Shown one piece after another: positions 21,839 through 28,984 of a stretch of 40,535 nucleotides of DNA (its first letter is position 1; each line of letters begins with the position of its first letter). A model generated the notes under the pieces. It saw nothing but the letters and a program-made list of their open reading frames with translations. It had not been told where the DNA came from and did no database searches. Source of the DNA: a virus; the IMG/VR virus record IMGVR_UViG_3300045950_000084, positions 1 to 40,535 of that record. One strand, given 5' to 3'. The position numbers and the translations under genes are program-made.

Positions 21839-22365
21839 CAGCTCCTTGCTTCGGGATACAGATCGGGGTCCCGGTTCACATGCTCGACGCTCACCTTCCC
21901 GCCTGTGCAGCAGTGCAGTTTCTTGGAGGGGCAGGTAACGCCCGGTTCGCCATCACCCCATTCGCAGGTGCAAAGGCGCACCCCCTTGACCTCGGTCGGT
22001 GCCTCGCTCGCCAGGGCGGGTGCGATGTTGACCTCGGGGGCGATTGCAGGCGTCGAAGGCTGCGCTTCGGCGATCTCGATCAATTGCCGCCAGTAATGCT
22101 TGATGCGCTTGCGCGCGAAGTTGAGGAACTTCGGGCTGATGCGCCACCCGTTGTTCACGAACTGGACAAACCGGGTCATGGGTTCGGCGTCGAACTTCGA
22201 GAACCCGACCCCGTTCTGGCGATCGGTGTAGCCGCCCGCTTGCTCGGCTGCGGTCTGTCGAGCGTAGATCGCGAGCGCGGCCCGCACCACCGCGGCATCG
22301 CTGCGGTCGAGGAGCGCGTGCATGCGCTCCTTGGTCCAGGGTTGGGTTCGCACTTCCGTTGTCAT
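21835..22365 (-). CDS. Hypothetical Cys-rich protein paired with radical SAM gene
   Basis: 176 residues from MTTEVRTQPW at 22365. A helical N-terminal domain (ERMHALLDRSDAAVVRAALA), a central Ala/Pro linker, then a Cys-rich C-terminus (LCTCEWG, GVTCPSKKLHCCTGG). Overlaps the next gene (radical SAM) as ATGATG, so they are likely co-translated and could act together. Confidence 0.65.
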   Translation of the reverse strand: MTTEVRTQPWTKERMHALLDRSDAAVVRAALAIYARQTAAEQAGGYTDRQNGVGFSKFDAEPMTRFVQFVNNGWRISPKFLNFARKRIKHYWRQLIEIAEAQPSTPAIAPEVNIAPALASEAPTEVKGVRLCTCEWGDGEPGVTCPSKKLHCCTGGKVSVEHVNRDPDLYPEARSW

Positions 22366-22550
22366 TGGTTTTTCTTTTCGCGCGCGAGGGAGGCTTCGGA
22401 GTGCGGACAGGTGAAACCCGGAAACAACAAGTTCGGATCGCTCGGTTTGGAGCACTTCACACCCGGCCCGACCTCGTGTTCGAGGGGTAATTGCGGAAAC
22501 CGCTCCCAAACATCGAGTTCGGCGTCATAGACGTAGATCGCGTCGGACAT
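22362..22550 (-). CDS. Hypothetical small protein
   Basis: 62 residues from MSDAIYVYDAELDVWERFPQ at 22550, chosen because GGGAG lies 5 bases upstream. An upstream ATG at 22580 sits one base from a second GGGAG that is held in a hairpin, so it is less likely. Two Cys (VKCSKP, FTCPHS) may bind metal. Confidence 0.6.
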   Translation of the reverse strand: MSDAIYVYDAELDVWERFPQLPLEHEVGPGVKCSKPSDPNLLFPGFTCPHSEASLAREKKNQ

Positions 22551-22581
22551 TGGCTCTCCCATCGTTTGTAAAGTTGTCATG

Positions 22582-22614
22582 CTCCCGTTACGGTTCTAAT
22601 GCTCGCAACGGGAG
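22582..22614 (-). repeat. Hairpin that masks a ribosome binding site
   Basis: CTCCCGTT (22582-22589) pairs with AACGGGAG (22607-22614). The AACGGGAG element used as ribosome binding site elsewhere is here part of a stem of 8 bp. A regulatory hairpin is possible. Confidence 0.5.
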
Positions 22615-22717
22615 TTAGGAGCGACTACGCTGCGCTTGGTTGGTTGAATACCAAATCATTGGCCGGCTCCGGGCGGTCGAGAAGGCACACGATCAGCCCT
22701 TGGCTAGCGATAGACGT

Positions 22718-22978
22718 TCACGCGAGCCTCTTCACGCCATTCGTGACATCGCCGAAGAGGGTTGGCGTTCCGTTGACGGGCGGATAGACGTAGGGATCGG
22801 CGGGGGCGCCTTCGTCTTTCCCTCGCCATACGATGCGCTCGCCCCTGATCTTGTAGCGGGGGCAGCCCTCCAACATAATGCCGACCTCTTCCACGACCCC
22901 CTCGATGTAGCAGTCGTCCCGACTCCCGGGGAAGTCGTAGGACCGAACTCGGTCGCCGACCTTGATTTCGTTCGTCAC
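22718..22978 (-). CDS. KOW-like small protein
   Basis: 86 residues if started at the GTG at 22978 (GTGA overlap; gives MTNEIKVGDRVRSYDF). The VGDRV core near the start and the beta pattern (CYIEGVVEEVGIM, RYKIRGERIVWRG) match KOW or SH3-like small barrels often found in phages. Nucleic-acid or protein binding is the usual role. Confidence 0.6.
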   Translation of the reverse strand: MTNEIKVGDRVRSYDFPGSRDDCYIEGVVEEVGIMLEGCPRYKIRGERIVWRGKDEGAPADPYVYPPVNGTPTLFGDVTNGVKRLA

Positions 22979-23241
22979 ATCGCCCCCCATCCGATGACCC
23001 GCCACGAGAAGCTGGCCCAGCGCATATCGGTTGGTGCCCAGTCCGGTCGCACCGAAACCGCAACGAGCTCCACCAGCACGGGGCCGTCGTTTTCTCTCTT
23101 GATTGTCGAAAAAATCTTGTAGGACTCGCCCTCGCTCGCCGGGAAGCAGCGGTCGTAGCGCAGCATGTCCATCGGGAAGGGCACGCGACCCTGAACCCGA
23201 ACGCGGAAAAAGTAAACCTTCTGTGCGGTTGCGCGTGGCAT
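22975..23241 (-). CDS. Hypothetical small protein
   Basis: 88 residues from MPRATAQKVYFFRVRVQG at 23241 behind AGAGG. Beta-rich (KVYFFRVRVQGRVPFPMDML). No family recognised. Overlaps the next gene as GTGA. Confidence 0.65.
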   Translation of the reverse strand: MPRATAQKVYFFRVRVQGRVPFPMDMLRYDRCFPASEGESYKIFSTIKRENDGPVLVELVAVSVRPDWAPTDMRWASFSWRVIGWGAM

Positions 23242-23263
23242 CGTTAGCCTCTCTTGTCGTCGT

Positions 23264-23470
23264 TCATGCGCCCATGATCGGGGTCGAAAGAAGGCGCGTC
23301 GTGTGCTTCCCCAAATAGGTAAGCGGGAGGTGCCCGCCTGTGTCCCACCCATGGAATGCCCTCGGGGGCGTATAGATCGTTAACCACAGATGCGGGCCTT
23401 GGTGGTCCCAAGGCCAGCGGATCACGCGCAACATTCTGACGGCCCGAGAAAACGTCACAGCGCTCTTCAC
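23264..23470 (-). CDS. Hypothetical small protein
   Basis: 68 residues from a GTG at 23470 that overlaps the upstream stop as GTGA. High GC third positions and Trp-rich beta-like composition support coding. A competing frame (23244-23501) lacks a good start. No family recognised. Confidence 0.5.
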   Translation of the reverse strand: MKSAVTFSRAVRMLRVIRWPWDHQGPHLWLTIYTPPRAFHGWDTGGHLPLTYLGKHTTRLLSTPIMGA

Positions 23471-23574
23471 CTTGCGATTGCGTCCTCTCCGTGATTGGCA
23501 AGCGCGACGAACAGGAGCTTCGCGGGTCTGCCCGTAAAGTGGGCTGCCTTGACCGTGACTAGGTAGGTGTTCAT
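23467..23574 (-). CDS. Small 35-residue protein
   Basis: From the ATG at 23574 that overlaps the previous stop as ATGA, reading MNTYLVTVKAAHFTGRPA. Its own stop overlaps the following GTG. The double overlap argues for translation; otherwise too short to classify. Confidence 0.55.
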   Translation of the reverse strand: MNTYLVTVKAAHFTGRPAKLLFVALANHGEDAIAR

Positions 23575-23804
23575 GCCTTTCGCTCCCGTATCTTCGGCTG
23601 GGGCAGCAGCCCGACAATGACTGCCGATTTATTGTCGGCCTTAATCGCCTCGATCGTGCGATGCAGACCCACGATGTCCACCGAACCCCCGCATCCGTCG
23701 CCGCGGTAGGTATAGAGCACGTTGTAAAACCCGCGCTCGTCCATGTCCGCCTCTATTGAGACGACCTCCAGCAGCACGCGCCCCCTGCAATTGACTAGAC
23801 GCAT
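23571..23804 (-). CDS. Hypothetical small protein
   Basis: 77 residues, MRLVNCRGRVLLEVVSIEAD, beta-rich with YTYRGDGCGGSVD. Overlaps the end of the phosphoribosyltransferase gene by 10 bases; AGAGG precedes the ATG. No family. Confidence 0.65.
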   Translation of the reverse strand: MRLVNCRGRVLLEVVSIEADMDERGFYNVLYTYRGDGCGGSVDIVGLHRTIEAIKADNKSAVIVGLLPQPKIRERKA

Positions 23805-24280
23805 TTGGACCTCTTGCGAAGAGCCTTGACAATTTCGCGGGCGGGGTCATCGGTGGTGAACACCGGGATGCCGTCGAACCTGCCATGAGAAACGTATTTG
23901 CTGTTCCAGAGCAGAATCGCCGCACAGTCGTCTCTCGTCAGAGAAAACCTGTCCACCTGATCGAAGATGGCTCGTATCGTGCTGCCGGAGTCGATCAGGT
24001 CGTCGAGGATGACGAACCGCTTGAGGGTGTCCGGCCCCTCCACCGACCGGCCGTGACTCTTCTCGTCATCCTTGCGAATCGCGAGAACGGGGATGCCGAG
24101 TTTGTAGCTGGCGATATAGCCAAACGCCGCCCCGCTCTGCCCCCGAATCGCGATGGCTTGGAACGGGTCATTGCGAAGAATGAGGCGAAGCACCGCACAG
24201 ACCTCTCGCGCGGTATCCTTGAACCACGCCGGGGAAAAGACTCGCGCCAGATAGGCTGAATGACCGATATACTCCGCCAT
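23795..24280 (-). CDS. Phosphoribosyltransferase
   Basis: 161 residues with the 13-residue PRPP motif FVILDDLIDSGST near 89-101, in which two acidic residues flank DLID. Also IAIRGQSGAAFGY and GIPVLAIRKDD, typical of type I phosphoribosyltransferases of the APRT/OPRT/HGPRT class. The enzyme would salvage or process a base with PRPP, possibly in phage nucleotide metabolism or a modified-base pathway; the base is not readable from sequence. Confidence 0.85.
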   Translation of the reverse strand: MAEYIGHSAYLARVFSPAWFKDTAREVCAVLRLILRNDPFQAIAIRGQSGAAFGYIASYKLGIPVLAIRKDDEKSHGRSVEGPDTLKRFVILDDLIDSGSTIRAIFDQVDRFSLTRDDCAAILLWNSKYVSHGRFDGIPVFTTDDPAREIVKALRKRSKCV

Positions 24281-24281
24281 G

Positions 24282-24566
24282 TCAGTGATCCCCCGCCGGC
24301 CCTGCGCGATACCCGATGGAGAGCAAGCGCACGAATCCCGGTTTCACATCGTTGGCGTAGACGGGTTCCGTCGCGGTCATGAACCGAATGCACTCCGCGA
24401 AGAAGTCGGCGGTGATGCGCGGGACCACGGCGTTGATCGGGCCTTTCCAGTCTTTCGGGTTATGAAGCAGCGCGAACCCTGCGCGAAAGAGCTCGGCGCA
24501 GGTGTCGTCGAGGTTTTCGAGCTTGCGCTCGACGGCGTTCGCAGTGATCCATTCGATCGTTGGCAT
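24282..24566 (-). CDS. Hypothetical protein
   Basis: 94 residues, MPTIEWITANAVERKLENLD, with AACGGGAG eight bases upstream of the ATG. Mixed alpha/beta; no family. It precedes the phosphoribosyltransferase by one base, so the two are co-expressed. Confidence 0.7.
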   Translation of the reverse strand: MPTIEWITANAVERKLENLDDTCAELFRAGFALLHNPKDWKGPINAVVPRITADFFAECIRFMTATEPVYANDVKPGFVRLLSIGYRAGPAGDH

Positions 24567-24595
24567 GTGTCAAACTCCCGTTGTGGTGACAGTCA

Positions 24596-24609
24596 CATCA
24601 TTACTGACT
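24596..24609. promoter_or_regulatory. Operator-like palindrome
   Basis: CATCATTACTGACT, two mismatches, in the 60-base gap before the gene starting at 24566. The same gap holds AGCGTGTAACTAGG, which resembles the AGCGTGTAGC block at 15957 and 26653. Confidence 0.4.
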
Positions 24610-24626
24610 GATGTAGGAGCGTGTAA

Positions 24627-24884
24627 CTAGGGAATTGAATACCCCCAGCGTCGCGGGTCGGCTTGGTTCCACTGCAGCACCAGGCGCGCGAGCAGTCGCC
24701 TTGCGGTCGCGGGGGCATACGGCATCACGACGTAGGACTCCCCCTCGGTTTCGCTCGGGAAGTGAGTCCACTTGTAGAAGTGGACCGACTCCCCCGGCTG
24801 CACCCGGTTGAGGCGCGGGTCTCTACGGTAGAGCACCCCTGCCTCCTCGAGATAACGTGGCTGTGTTGCTGTCGCGGTTGTCAT
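24627..24884 (-). CDS. Hypothetical protein
   Basis: 85 residues, MTTATATQPRYLEEAG, with basic and Trp-rich ends (WNQADPRRWGYSIP). Ribosome binding site not obvious. No family. Confidence 0.6.
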   Translation of the reverse strand: MTTATATQPRYLEEAGVLYRRDPRLNRVQPGESVHFYKWTHFPSETEGESYVVMPYAPATARRLLARLVLQWNQADPRRWGYSIP

Positions 24885-25213
24885 GCTTGAAGTGTCCCAC
24901 CCCGCTCTTGGCGCGTATACTCACCCCTGATTGATCCTAGTATAGCGTTCAGAGCCGCGTATGCCCGTTCCCCTGCCCGGTCAGTGACTTTGGCTGAAAA
25001 TCGGGCTTGCGAAAACGCTCGGCATTCGATTCGGAGCACCGGGCAAGTATCCCGGTATTGCCCCGGTTTGCCCGCAAGGCAGTGCGGTTGGCTAGCAAAG
25101 CGCCCTGCGGGACTTGGGGCCTCGCCAAGAGACATATGCTGTATGCATATAGCATACGGTCCTTGGCTGTATACGGGCGCAGCAAAGAGCGCACATGGCG
25201 CCCTAGCCGTTCC
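24885..25213. other. Non-coding gap with hairpins
   Basis: No convincing gene. One frame (24881-25135) ends in an ATGA overlap but has no supported start and lacks a domain. The stretch holds ATATGC-N5-GCATAT near 25134-25150, repeated CCGGG/CCCGG arms near 25040-25080, and a TATACT box at 24940 on the minus strand. Function not seen. Confidence 0.45.
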
Positions 25214-25510
25214 CTACGCGGCGTGAAGAAGCGAGGGATGCACTCGCCAGGTCACGAACCCGCGCTCACCGTCGGGCAGGATCTCCCGGCCGCTCACTGT
25301 CTTTTCGTTGATGCGGTCGATTTCCATCGTGATCTTGCGACCCCGCTTGTCGTAAAACCACACCTTCTGGCCCGTCGACAGATTGACCAGGAGACTGCGA
25401 GCCTTGCGTCGTTGCGCCTCCCTGATCTGATCGACCACCATGCGGTTGACCAGCCGAAGCTGGTCTTCCGTCATGGTTTGCAGCACTTTCCTCATACCCT
25501 CGATGTTCAT
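25214..25510 (-). CDS. Hypothetical protein
   Basis: 98 residues, MNIEGMRKVLQTMTEDQLRL. A helical start then beta-rich (VWFYDKRGRKITMEIDRINE) of the KOW or Tudor-like kind. Strong AAGGAG behind a 23-bp hairpin. No family assigned. Confidence 0.75.
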   Translation of the reverse strand: MNIEGMRKVLQTMTEDQLRLVNRMVVDQIREAQRRKARSLLVNLSTGQKVWFYDKRGRKITMEIDRINEKTVSGREILPDGERGFVTWRVHPSLLHAA

Positions 25511-25527
25511 GCGCGCGTCTCCTTATG

Positions 25528-25585
25528 CCCGTTGTTACAAAGCGTCGGCACTTACGAATATCTGCCGACGCTTTGTAACAACGGG
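25528..25585 (-). repeat. Perfect 23-bp hairpin before ribosome binding site
   Basis: Arm 25528-25550 (CCCGTTGTTACAAAGC...) is exactly complementary to 25563-25585 with a 12-base loop. It is transcribed between the gene ending at 25612 and the gene starting at 25510, ending 9 bases before AAGGAG. No U-tract, so more likely a stability or processing element than a terminator. Confidence 0.85.
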
Positions 25586-25611
25586 GGCGGACATCGCCCC
25601 CGCTGGCGCTG

Positions 25612-26565
25612 CTAGATGCCGAGCTTCGACTTCGCTGCCGCGAGCAGCAGCGAATCGGGGTTGGCGACGTAGGTCTGCTTGTCGCCGTTGCCCACGATCA
25701 GCTTGAGCAGGCGGAACATCGCCACCGTGTTGTTCCCCATCGCCCGGGCAGCCGAGGGCGCGTAGGGCTTCGCGAGCAGGGCGGTGTGGAAATTGCCCTT
25801 GTCGCCGGTGACGATCTTGCCGTCGGTGCTCAGGGTGCGGAGCCCGATCTCGAGGACGTTGTTCAGCTTCGAGGTCTTACCGGAGACGAAATCGAGCAGG
25901 AAGGTCGCGCGGTTCTTGACCTTGACCCCCATCTTCTCGATGATCTCCACGGTCTCCTGCTGCTTCGCCGCCAGCTCGTCGCCCGTGAGGGTCGCGTCCG
26001 CGGTGGTGAGCACCATGTAGTCGCCGAACTTCTCGCCCATCGAGTGCTTCAGGCGGCTCACCTTGTCGGCCCCGAAGAACACGCGCTTCGGCTTCGCGAG
26101 CTTCGCAGCTTCCCGCTCGGCCTTCTTCGCGGCGCGCTCATCCGCCTTGCGCTGCTTCTCGGTTTCCCGGGCGGCTTTCTTCTCGCTCGCCTCCTGCTCG
26201 CGCTTCGCTTTCGCGTCGGCCTTCTGCGCTTCCCTGGCCGCTTTCTTCTCGGCCTTCTCGCGCTCGCGCTGCGCTTTCGCTTCGGCCTTCGCACGCTCGT
26301 TGGCGGCTTTCTTCTCCGCCTCGATCTGCTCGGCGGTCTTGTCGCCCGGCTGCTGCGCGTAGGTCTCGGCGAGCTCGGCGCCCGCGACCGCGGCTTCGAG
26401 GTCGCTCTCGGAAACCGGGGCCGGCGCGGTGGGCTCGGCGGGGGTGGGGTTGCTCATCTCGGCGATCAGCGCGTCGATCGCGCTGTCCTGCGACTGCACG
26501 GGCAGCGTAGCGGCCATCGCGACTGCGGTGACCGCGTTGCCCTTCTTGCGGCTGAAGAATCCCAT
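25612..26565 (-). CDS. Lys/Ala/Glu-rich coiled-coil protein
   Basis: 317 residues with ribosome binding site AGGAGA. Three parts: an Ala/Pro N-terminus, a central 90-residue strongly charged coiled coil made of repeating AKAQREREKAEKKAAREAQ-like units, and a folded C-terminal domain (about 165-317, with GADKVSRLKHSMGEKFGDYM). Such long charged helices occur in scaffolding, tail or DNA-organising proteins; no family recognised. Confidence 0.75.
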   Translation of the reverse strand: MGFFSRKKGNAVTAVAMAATLPVQSQDSAIDALIAEMSNPTPAEPTAPAPVSESDLEAAVAGAELAETYAQQPGDKTAEQIEAEKKAANERAKAEAKAQREREKAEKKAAREAQKADAKAKREQEASEKKAARETEKQRKADERAAKKAEREAAKLAKPKRVFFGADKVSRLKHSMGEKFGDYMVLTTADATLTGDELAAKQQETVEIIEKMGVKVKNRATFLLDFVSGKTSKLNNVLEIGLRTLSTDGKIVTGDKGNFHTALLAKPYAPSAARAMGNNTVAMFRLLKLIVGNGDKQTYVANPDSLLLAAAKSKLGI

Positions 26566-26890
26566 TGCGTCTCTCCTGTAAAGTGGTTCGGGTGAACTGC
26601 GCCGCGGGCATGTCCCGCTGCGTCAGACTGCATCTTGAAGCTAGGTTCTCGGAGCGTGTAGCCCGGGGTCAGGATCTTTGCGTCTCCCCTGGAAATCATC
26701 GCGACCGATCCCGCATCATCTAGAGCCCGGCTTGGCGTGTCAGCATGACGATTTGGAGGGCGAACCATAAAACAAATCGCGCGCCCGCACGCGCGTAGAT
26801 TGTCTGATGTGGACAGTCAAGCTACCCTAGCCCCTTCTCCAAGGACGGGAGGCGAATCGCCGAAGGTCGAAAATCCGCCCGAAATCCCGC

Positions 26891-26909
26891 AAATGGCTAT
26901 ACAGCCGAA
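26891..26909. repeat. ATGGCTATACAGCCGAATA element, copy 1
   Basis: A 19-base element; identical copy starts near 26953. It contains the hairpin GGCT-ATAC-AGCC followed by GAATA. A close relative, with GGCTCTACAGCC, lies at 16820-16838. Confidence 0.75.
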
Positions 26910-26952
26910 TACCGCGGAGTCCGCAGGTCGAGAAACGCAGGAAAAATTGCCA

Positions 26953-26971
26953 GATGGCTATACAGCCGAAT
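26953..26971. repeat. ATGGCTATACAGCCGAATA element, copy 2
   Basis: Identical over 19 bases to the copy at 26891, about 62 bases further on, at the 3' end of the gene ending at 26976. Confidence 0.75.
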
Positions 26972-26975
26972 ATCG

Positions 26976-27461
26976 CTACCAGGAATTGATTTCGTTCGCG
27001 GTGTCGGGGTCAGCGTCTTTGTTAACCGAAGGCACATCGGGGGACAGGGGCGCTAGCAGGTTTCCGCGTTCGATGAAGATCATCTTTGGATTCCCATTCT
27101 CGTCGGTCCCGCTTCCCGGGAGCCATTCGCACAACGAGTAGCGCACGAGAAAGTCCTCGTAGGCTTGAATCGCCTCGCGGGCTGTGCGGTAGTTATTAGT
27201 CGCGTCGGGGTCGATCGTTTCCTTGCGGGGGATCGGATTCCCTTCGCCGTCCTTGATTCTGATGTTGAACACTGCAAGCTCGAAAGGCTTGTAGTGTTCT
27301 GGGGGTGTGTCGGGGTCGTCGATCATCCCATGCCACAGAACGATGACCCTCAAGGTATCGCTCAGATAATTTCGGATCAGAACGTAGTCCTGATCTGCGC
27401 GCAGTGCCTTCCATTGCTCGTGCGTGATGCGTGAGCCGTCTTTGTCGACGAAGATGGGCAT
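26976..27461 (-). CDS. Hypothetical protein
   Basis: 161 residues, MPIFVDKDGSRITHEQWKAL. Beta-rich with a central YKPFELAVFNIRIKDGEG segment, then helical. It follows the HD-domain gene directly (ATG adjacent to its TAA). Function unknown. Confidence 0.75.
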   Translation of the reverse strand: MPIFVDKDGSRITHEQWKALRADQDYVLIRNYLSDTLRVIVLWHGMIDDPDTPPEHYKPFELAVFNIRIKDGEGNPIPRKETIDPDATNNYRTAREAIQAYEDFLVRYSLCEWLPGSGTDENGNPKMIFIERGNLLAPLSPDVPSVNKDADPDTANEINSW

Positions 27462-28076
27462 TTACTCGCCGAATGCCCTGAGCTTGATCGCCGTCTCGAG
27501 CCTTATCGTCATCGCAAGATCGGGCGTAGCCGATGTTCGAGAAACGTAGGGCGGATAGAAGTCTGCGCCATGCGAGCCGTGCGCGGGATCGCCTGCGATG
27601 GGGAAACCCACTCGCCACTTTTGAAGCACGTCCTCGAGCCGCTTGATGGCCGGCAGATACCGCTTCTGCACCATGTTGGCAAGGCCGGGATCGGTCAGAG
27701 GTTGACGCAGGGGTGCCGAGTTGTCGTAGAGGTCGGCGAGTTTCACCCGTATCGCCCACACGTTGCCTGACTCAGCTATGTCGTCGATGTAGCTCCTGTA
27801 GGCCCCGGCACTCGGGAAGCCCCCCGTCATGAGGCCGACGACATAAAGCACCGCCGCATCATAGCCTCGCTTCGCGAGAAACAAGGGCAAAATGCCGCAG
27901 TCCTCGATCGTGTCGTGAAGCAGGGCCGCATGTCGCTCGACCGGGTGCGCGTCCTGACCCAGCCGTAGCATGACGCGAAGCGGGTGCGTCCAGTAGGGGG
28001 CACCCGCCTTGTCCTTCTGATCGCCGTGAAGATCGCGCATCAAGGCGATCGTGTCGTAAATGGTCGGGGTCTTCAT
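27462..28076 (-). CDS. MESH1/SpoT-like HD hydrolase
   Basis: 204 residues. The signature of (p)ppGpp hydrolases is visible: HGDQKDKAGAPYWTHPLRV (with His31), AALLHDTIED (HD at 54-55 plus ED), then VKLADLYDN with the late Asp. This fits the small alarmone hydrolase or MESH1 branch. It would lower host ppGpp, or hydrolyse a related nucleotide such as NADPH, during infection. No synthetase domain is present. Confidence 0.85.
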   Translation of the reverse strand: MKTPTIYDTIALMRDLHGDQKDKAGAPYWTHPLRVMLRLGQDAHPVERHAALLHDTIEDCGILPLFLAKRGYDAAVLYVVGLMTGGFPSAGAYRSYIDDIAESGNVWAIRVKLADLYDNSAPLRQPLTDPGLANMVQKRYLPAIKRLEDVLQKWRVGFPIAGDPAHGSHGADFYPPYVSRTSATPDLAMTIRLETAIKLRAFGE

Positions 28077-28098
28077 TTGCCGCTTAGTCTATTTCGAG

Positions 28099-28227
28099 CT
28101 ACTTAAGCGTTGGGCGGGTTTTCAGCAGAAGAACAAGCCCACGCCAAAACCCGCGGTGTCTGAAATGACACAACCAATCTTCCAGGTTGTAGTTCACCTG
28201 CCCGCATCCGCATCGAAAGCGAATCAT
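28099..28227 (-). CDS. Small Cys-containing protein
   Basis: 42 residues from MIRFRCGCGQVNYNLEDW at 28227 behind AAGGGG. A CGCG pair and a Trp/Cys segment, then FWRGLVLLLKTRP. Too short to assign. Confidence 0.6.
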   Translation of the reverse strand: MIRFRCGCGQVNYNLEDWLCHFRHRGFWRGLVLLLKTRPTLK

Positions 28228-28237
28228 GGATGACCCC

Positions 28238-28984
28238 TTAGTAGTTGCTCCGCGGGTTGTCCGGGTGCCCGGGTTCGCTCGCGTCGCCCTTCCCTGCATT
28301 GTCGTTCCCTATGTTCGGCAGCGCGATCGGCGCGTCTTCTGATCGTAAGACATCCAGCCCCGCCCGCTGCACTGCATTGGTGAGGTAGGCGTTGACCTCG
28401 ACCTTGGCGTGCTCGGTGACGCGCTCCATGTGTTCGACGAACTGCTTTGCCACGAACTTTACGTTCGAGCCAAGGTTGTTGTTGATCTGATTGACTGTAT
28501 CGCGAAGCTCCTTCTTCGCCTTTTCGCTGATCTTGAGAGCGTCGATCTGTCGCACGAGCTCGGCGACTCCCTCCCTTGCCTCGTTGAGCACAGCCGACGC
28601 CTCATCCCCGAATTGGTCGTGACGCCTGGCTGCGCGGGCGATCGGCGGGATCATTTCCCCGTTGCGCCGTGTCAGGGTGCATTGAACCCCGCCCCCTTGG
28701 TTCGGCGACGACACGAAGGTTGCCCATTGCGCTTCGGACAGATGGACCTGAATGTATTCTTCCCTCGCGAACGGCCAGTCCCGCGACAGGCTGCGGTAGA
28801 GTTCGCTTGCCCTGATCGAAATCGTCATGGAGTGTTGATGGTCGAAGTCCGACCCATAAAGGGCCGTCTGACCCTGCACGCGGGATACGCCGATTTGCGC
28901 GTAGGCAGGGTGACGTTCGACCGTCTCATGGTGCTGATGCGGGCTTGACTCGATGGTCGGGGCTTGTGCTGTGGGTCTGTTCAT
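28238..28984 (-). CDS. Hypothetical protein with helical repeats
   Basis: 248 residues from MNRPTAQAPTIESSPHQHH at 28984, overlapping the upstream stop as ATGA. A disordered Pro/His N-terminus, then a mixed domain and a long helical stretch (NEAREGVAELVRQIDALKIS and VAKQFVEHMERVTEHAKVEV). No family recognised. Confidence 0.75.
   Translation of the reverse strand: MNRPTAQAPTIESSPHQHHETVERHPAYAQIGVSRVQGQTALYGSDFDHQHSMTISIRASELYRSLSRDWPFAREEYIQVHLSEAQWATFVSSPNQGGGVQCTLTRRNGEMIPPIARAARRHDQFGDEASAVLNEAREGVAELVRQIDALKISEKAKKELRDTVNQINNNLGSNVKFVAKQFVEHMERVTEHAKVEVNAYLTNAVQRAGLDVLRSEDAPIALPNIGNDNAGKGDASEPGHPDNPRSNY

Larger units (their letters stand above)
26566..26975. other. Non-coding gap with repeated elements
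   Basis: 410 bases without a gene. It holds the AGCGTGTAGC...CAGGATCT block (26652-26685), a variant palindrome TGTCAGCATGACG (26738-26750), TTGGCGTGTCAG shared with 19872, and two identical 19-base GGCTATACAGCCGAATA-type elements. The promoter of the coiled-coil gene must lie here; TTGACT at 26822-26817 with weak downstream boxes is one option. Confidence 0.55.

Noticed and set aside
23244-23501. 85-codon frame overlapping the gene at 23264-23470
   Set aside because: Only a TTG start, no ribosome binding site; the alternative frame has a GTGA overlap and better codon third positions.
24881-25135. 84-codon minus-strand frame that ends in an ATGA overlap
   Set aside because: No supported start, no domain and repeat-like sequence; the overlap alone is not enough.
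25786-26595. Plus-strand frame of 269 codons opposite the coiled-coil gene
   Set aside because: Leu/Arg-rich antisense product of the Lys/Ala/Glu repeats; no start context.
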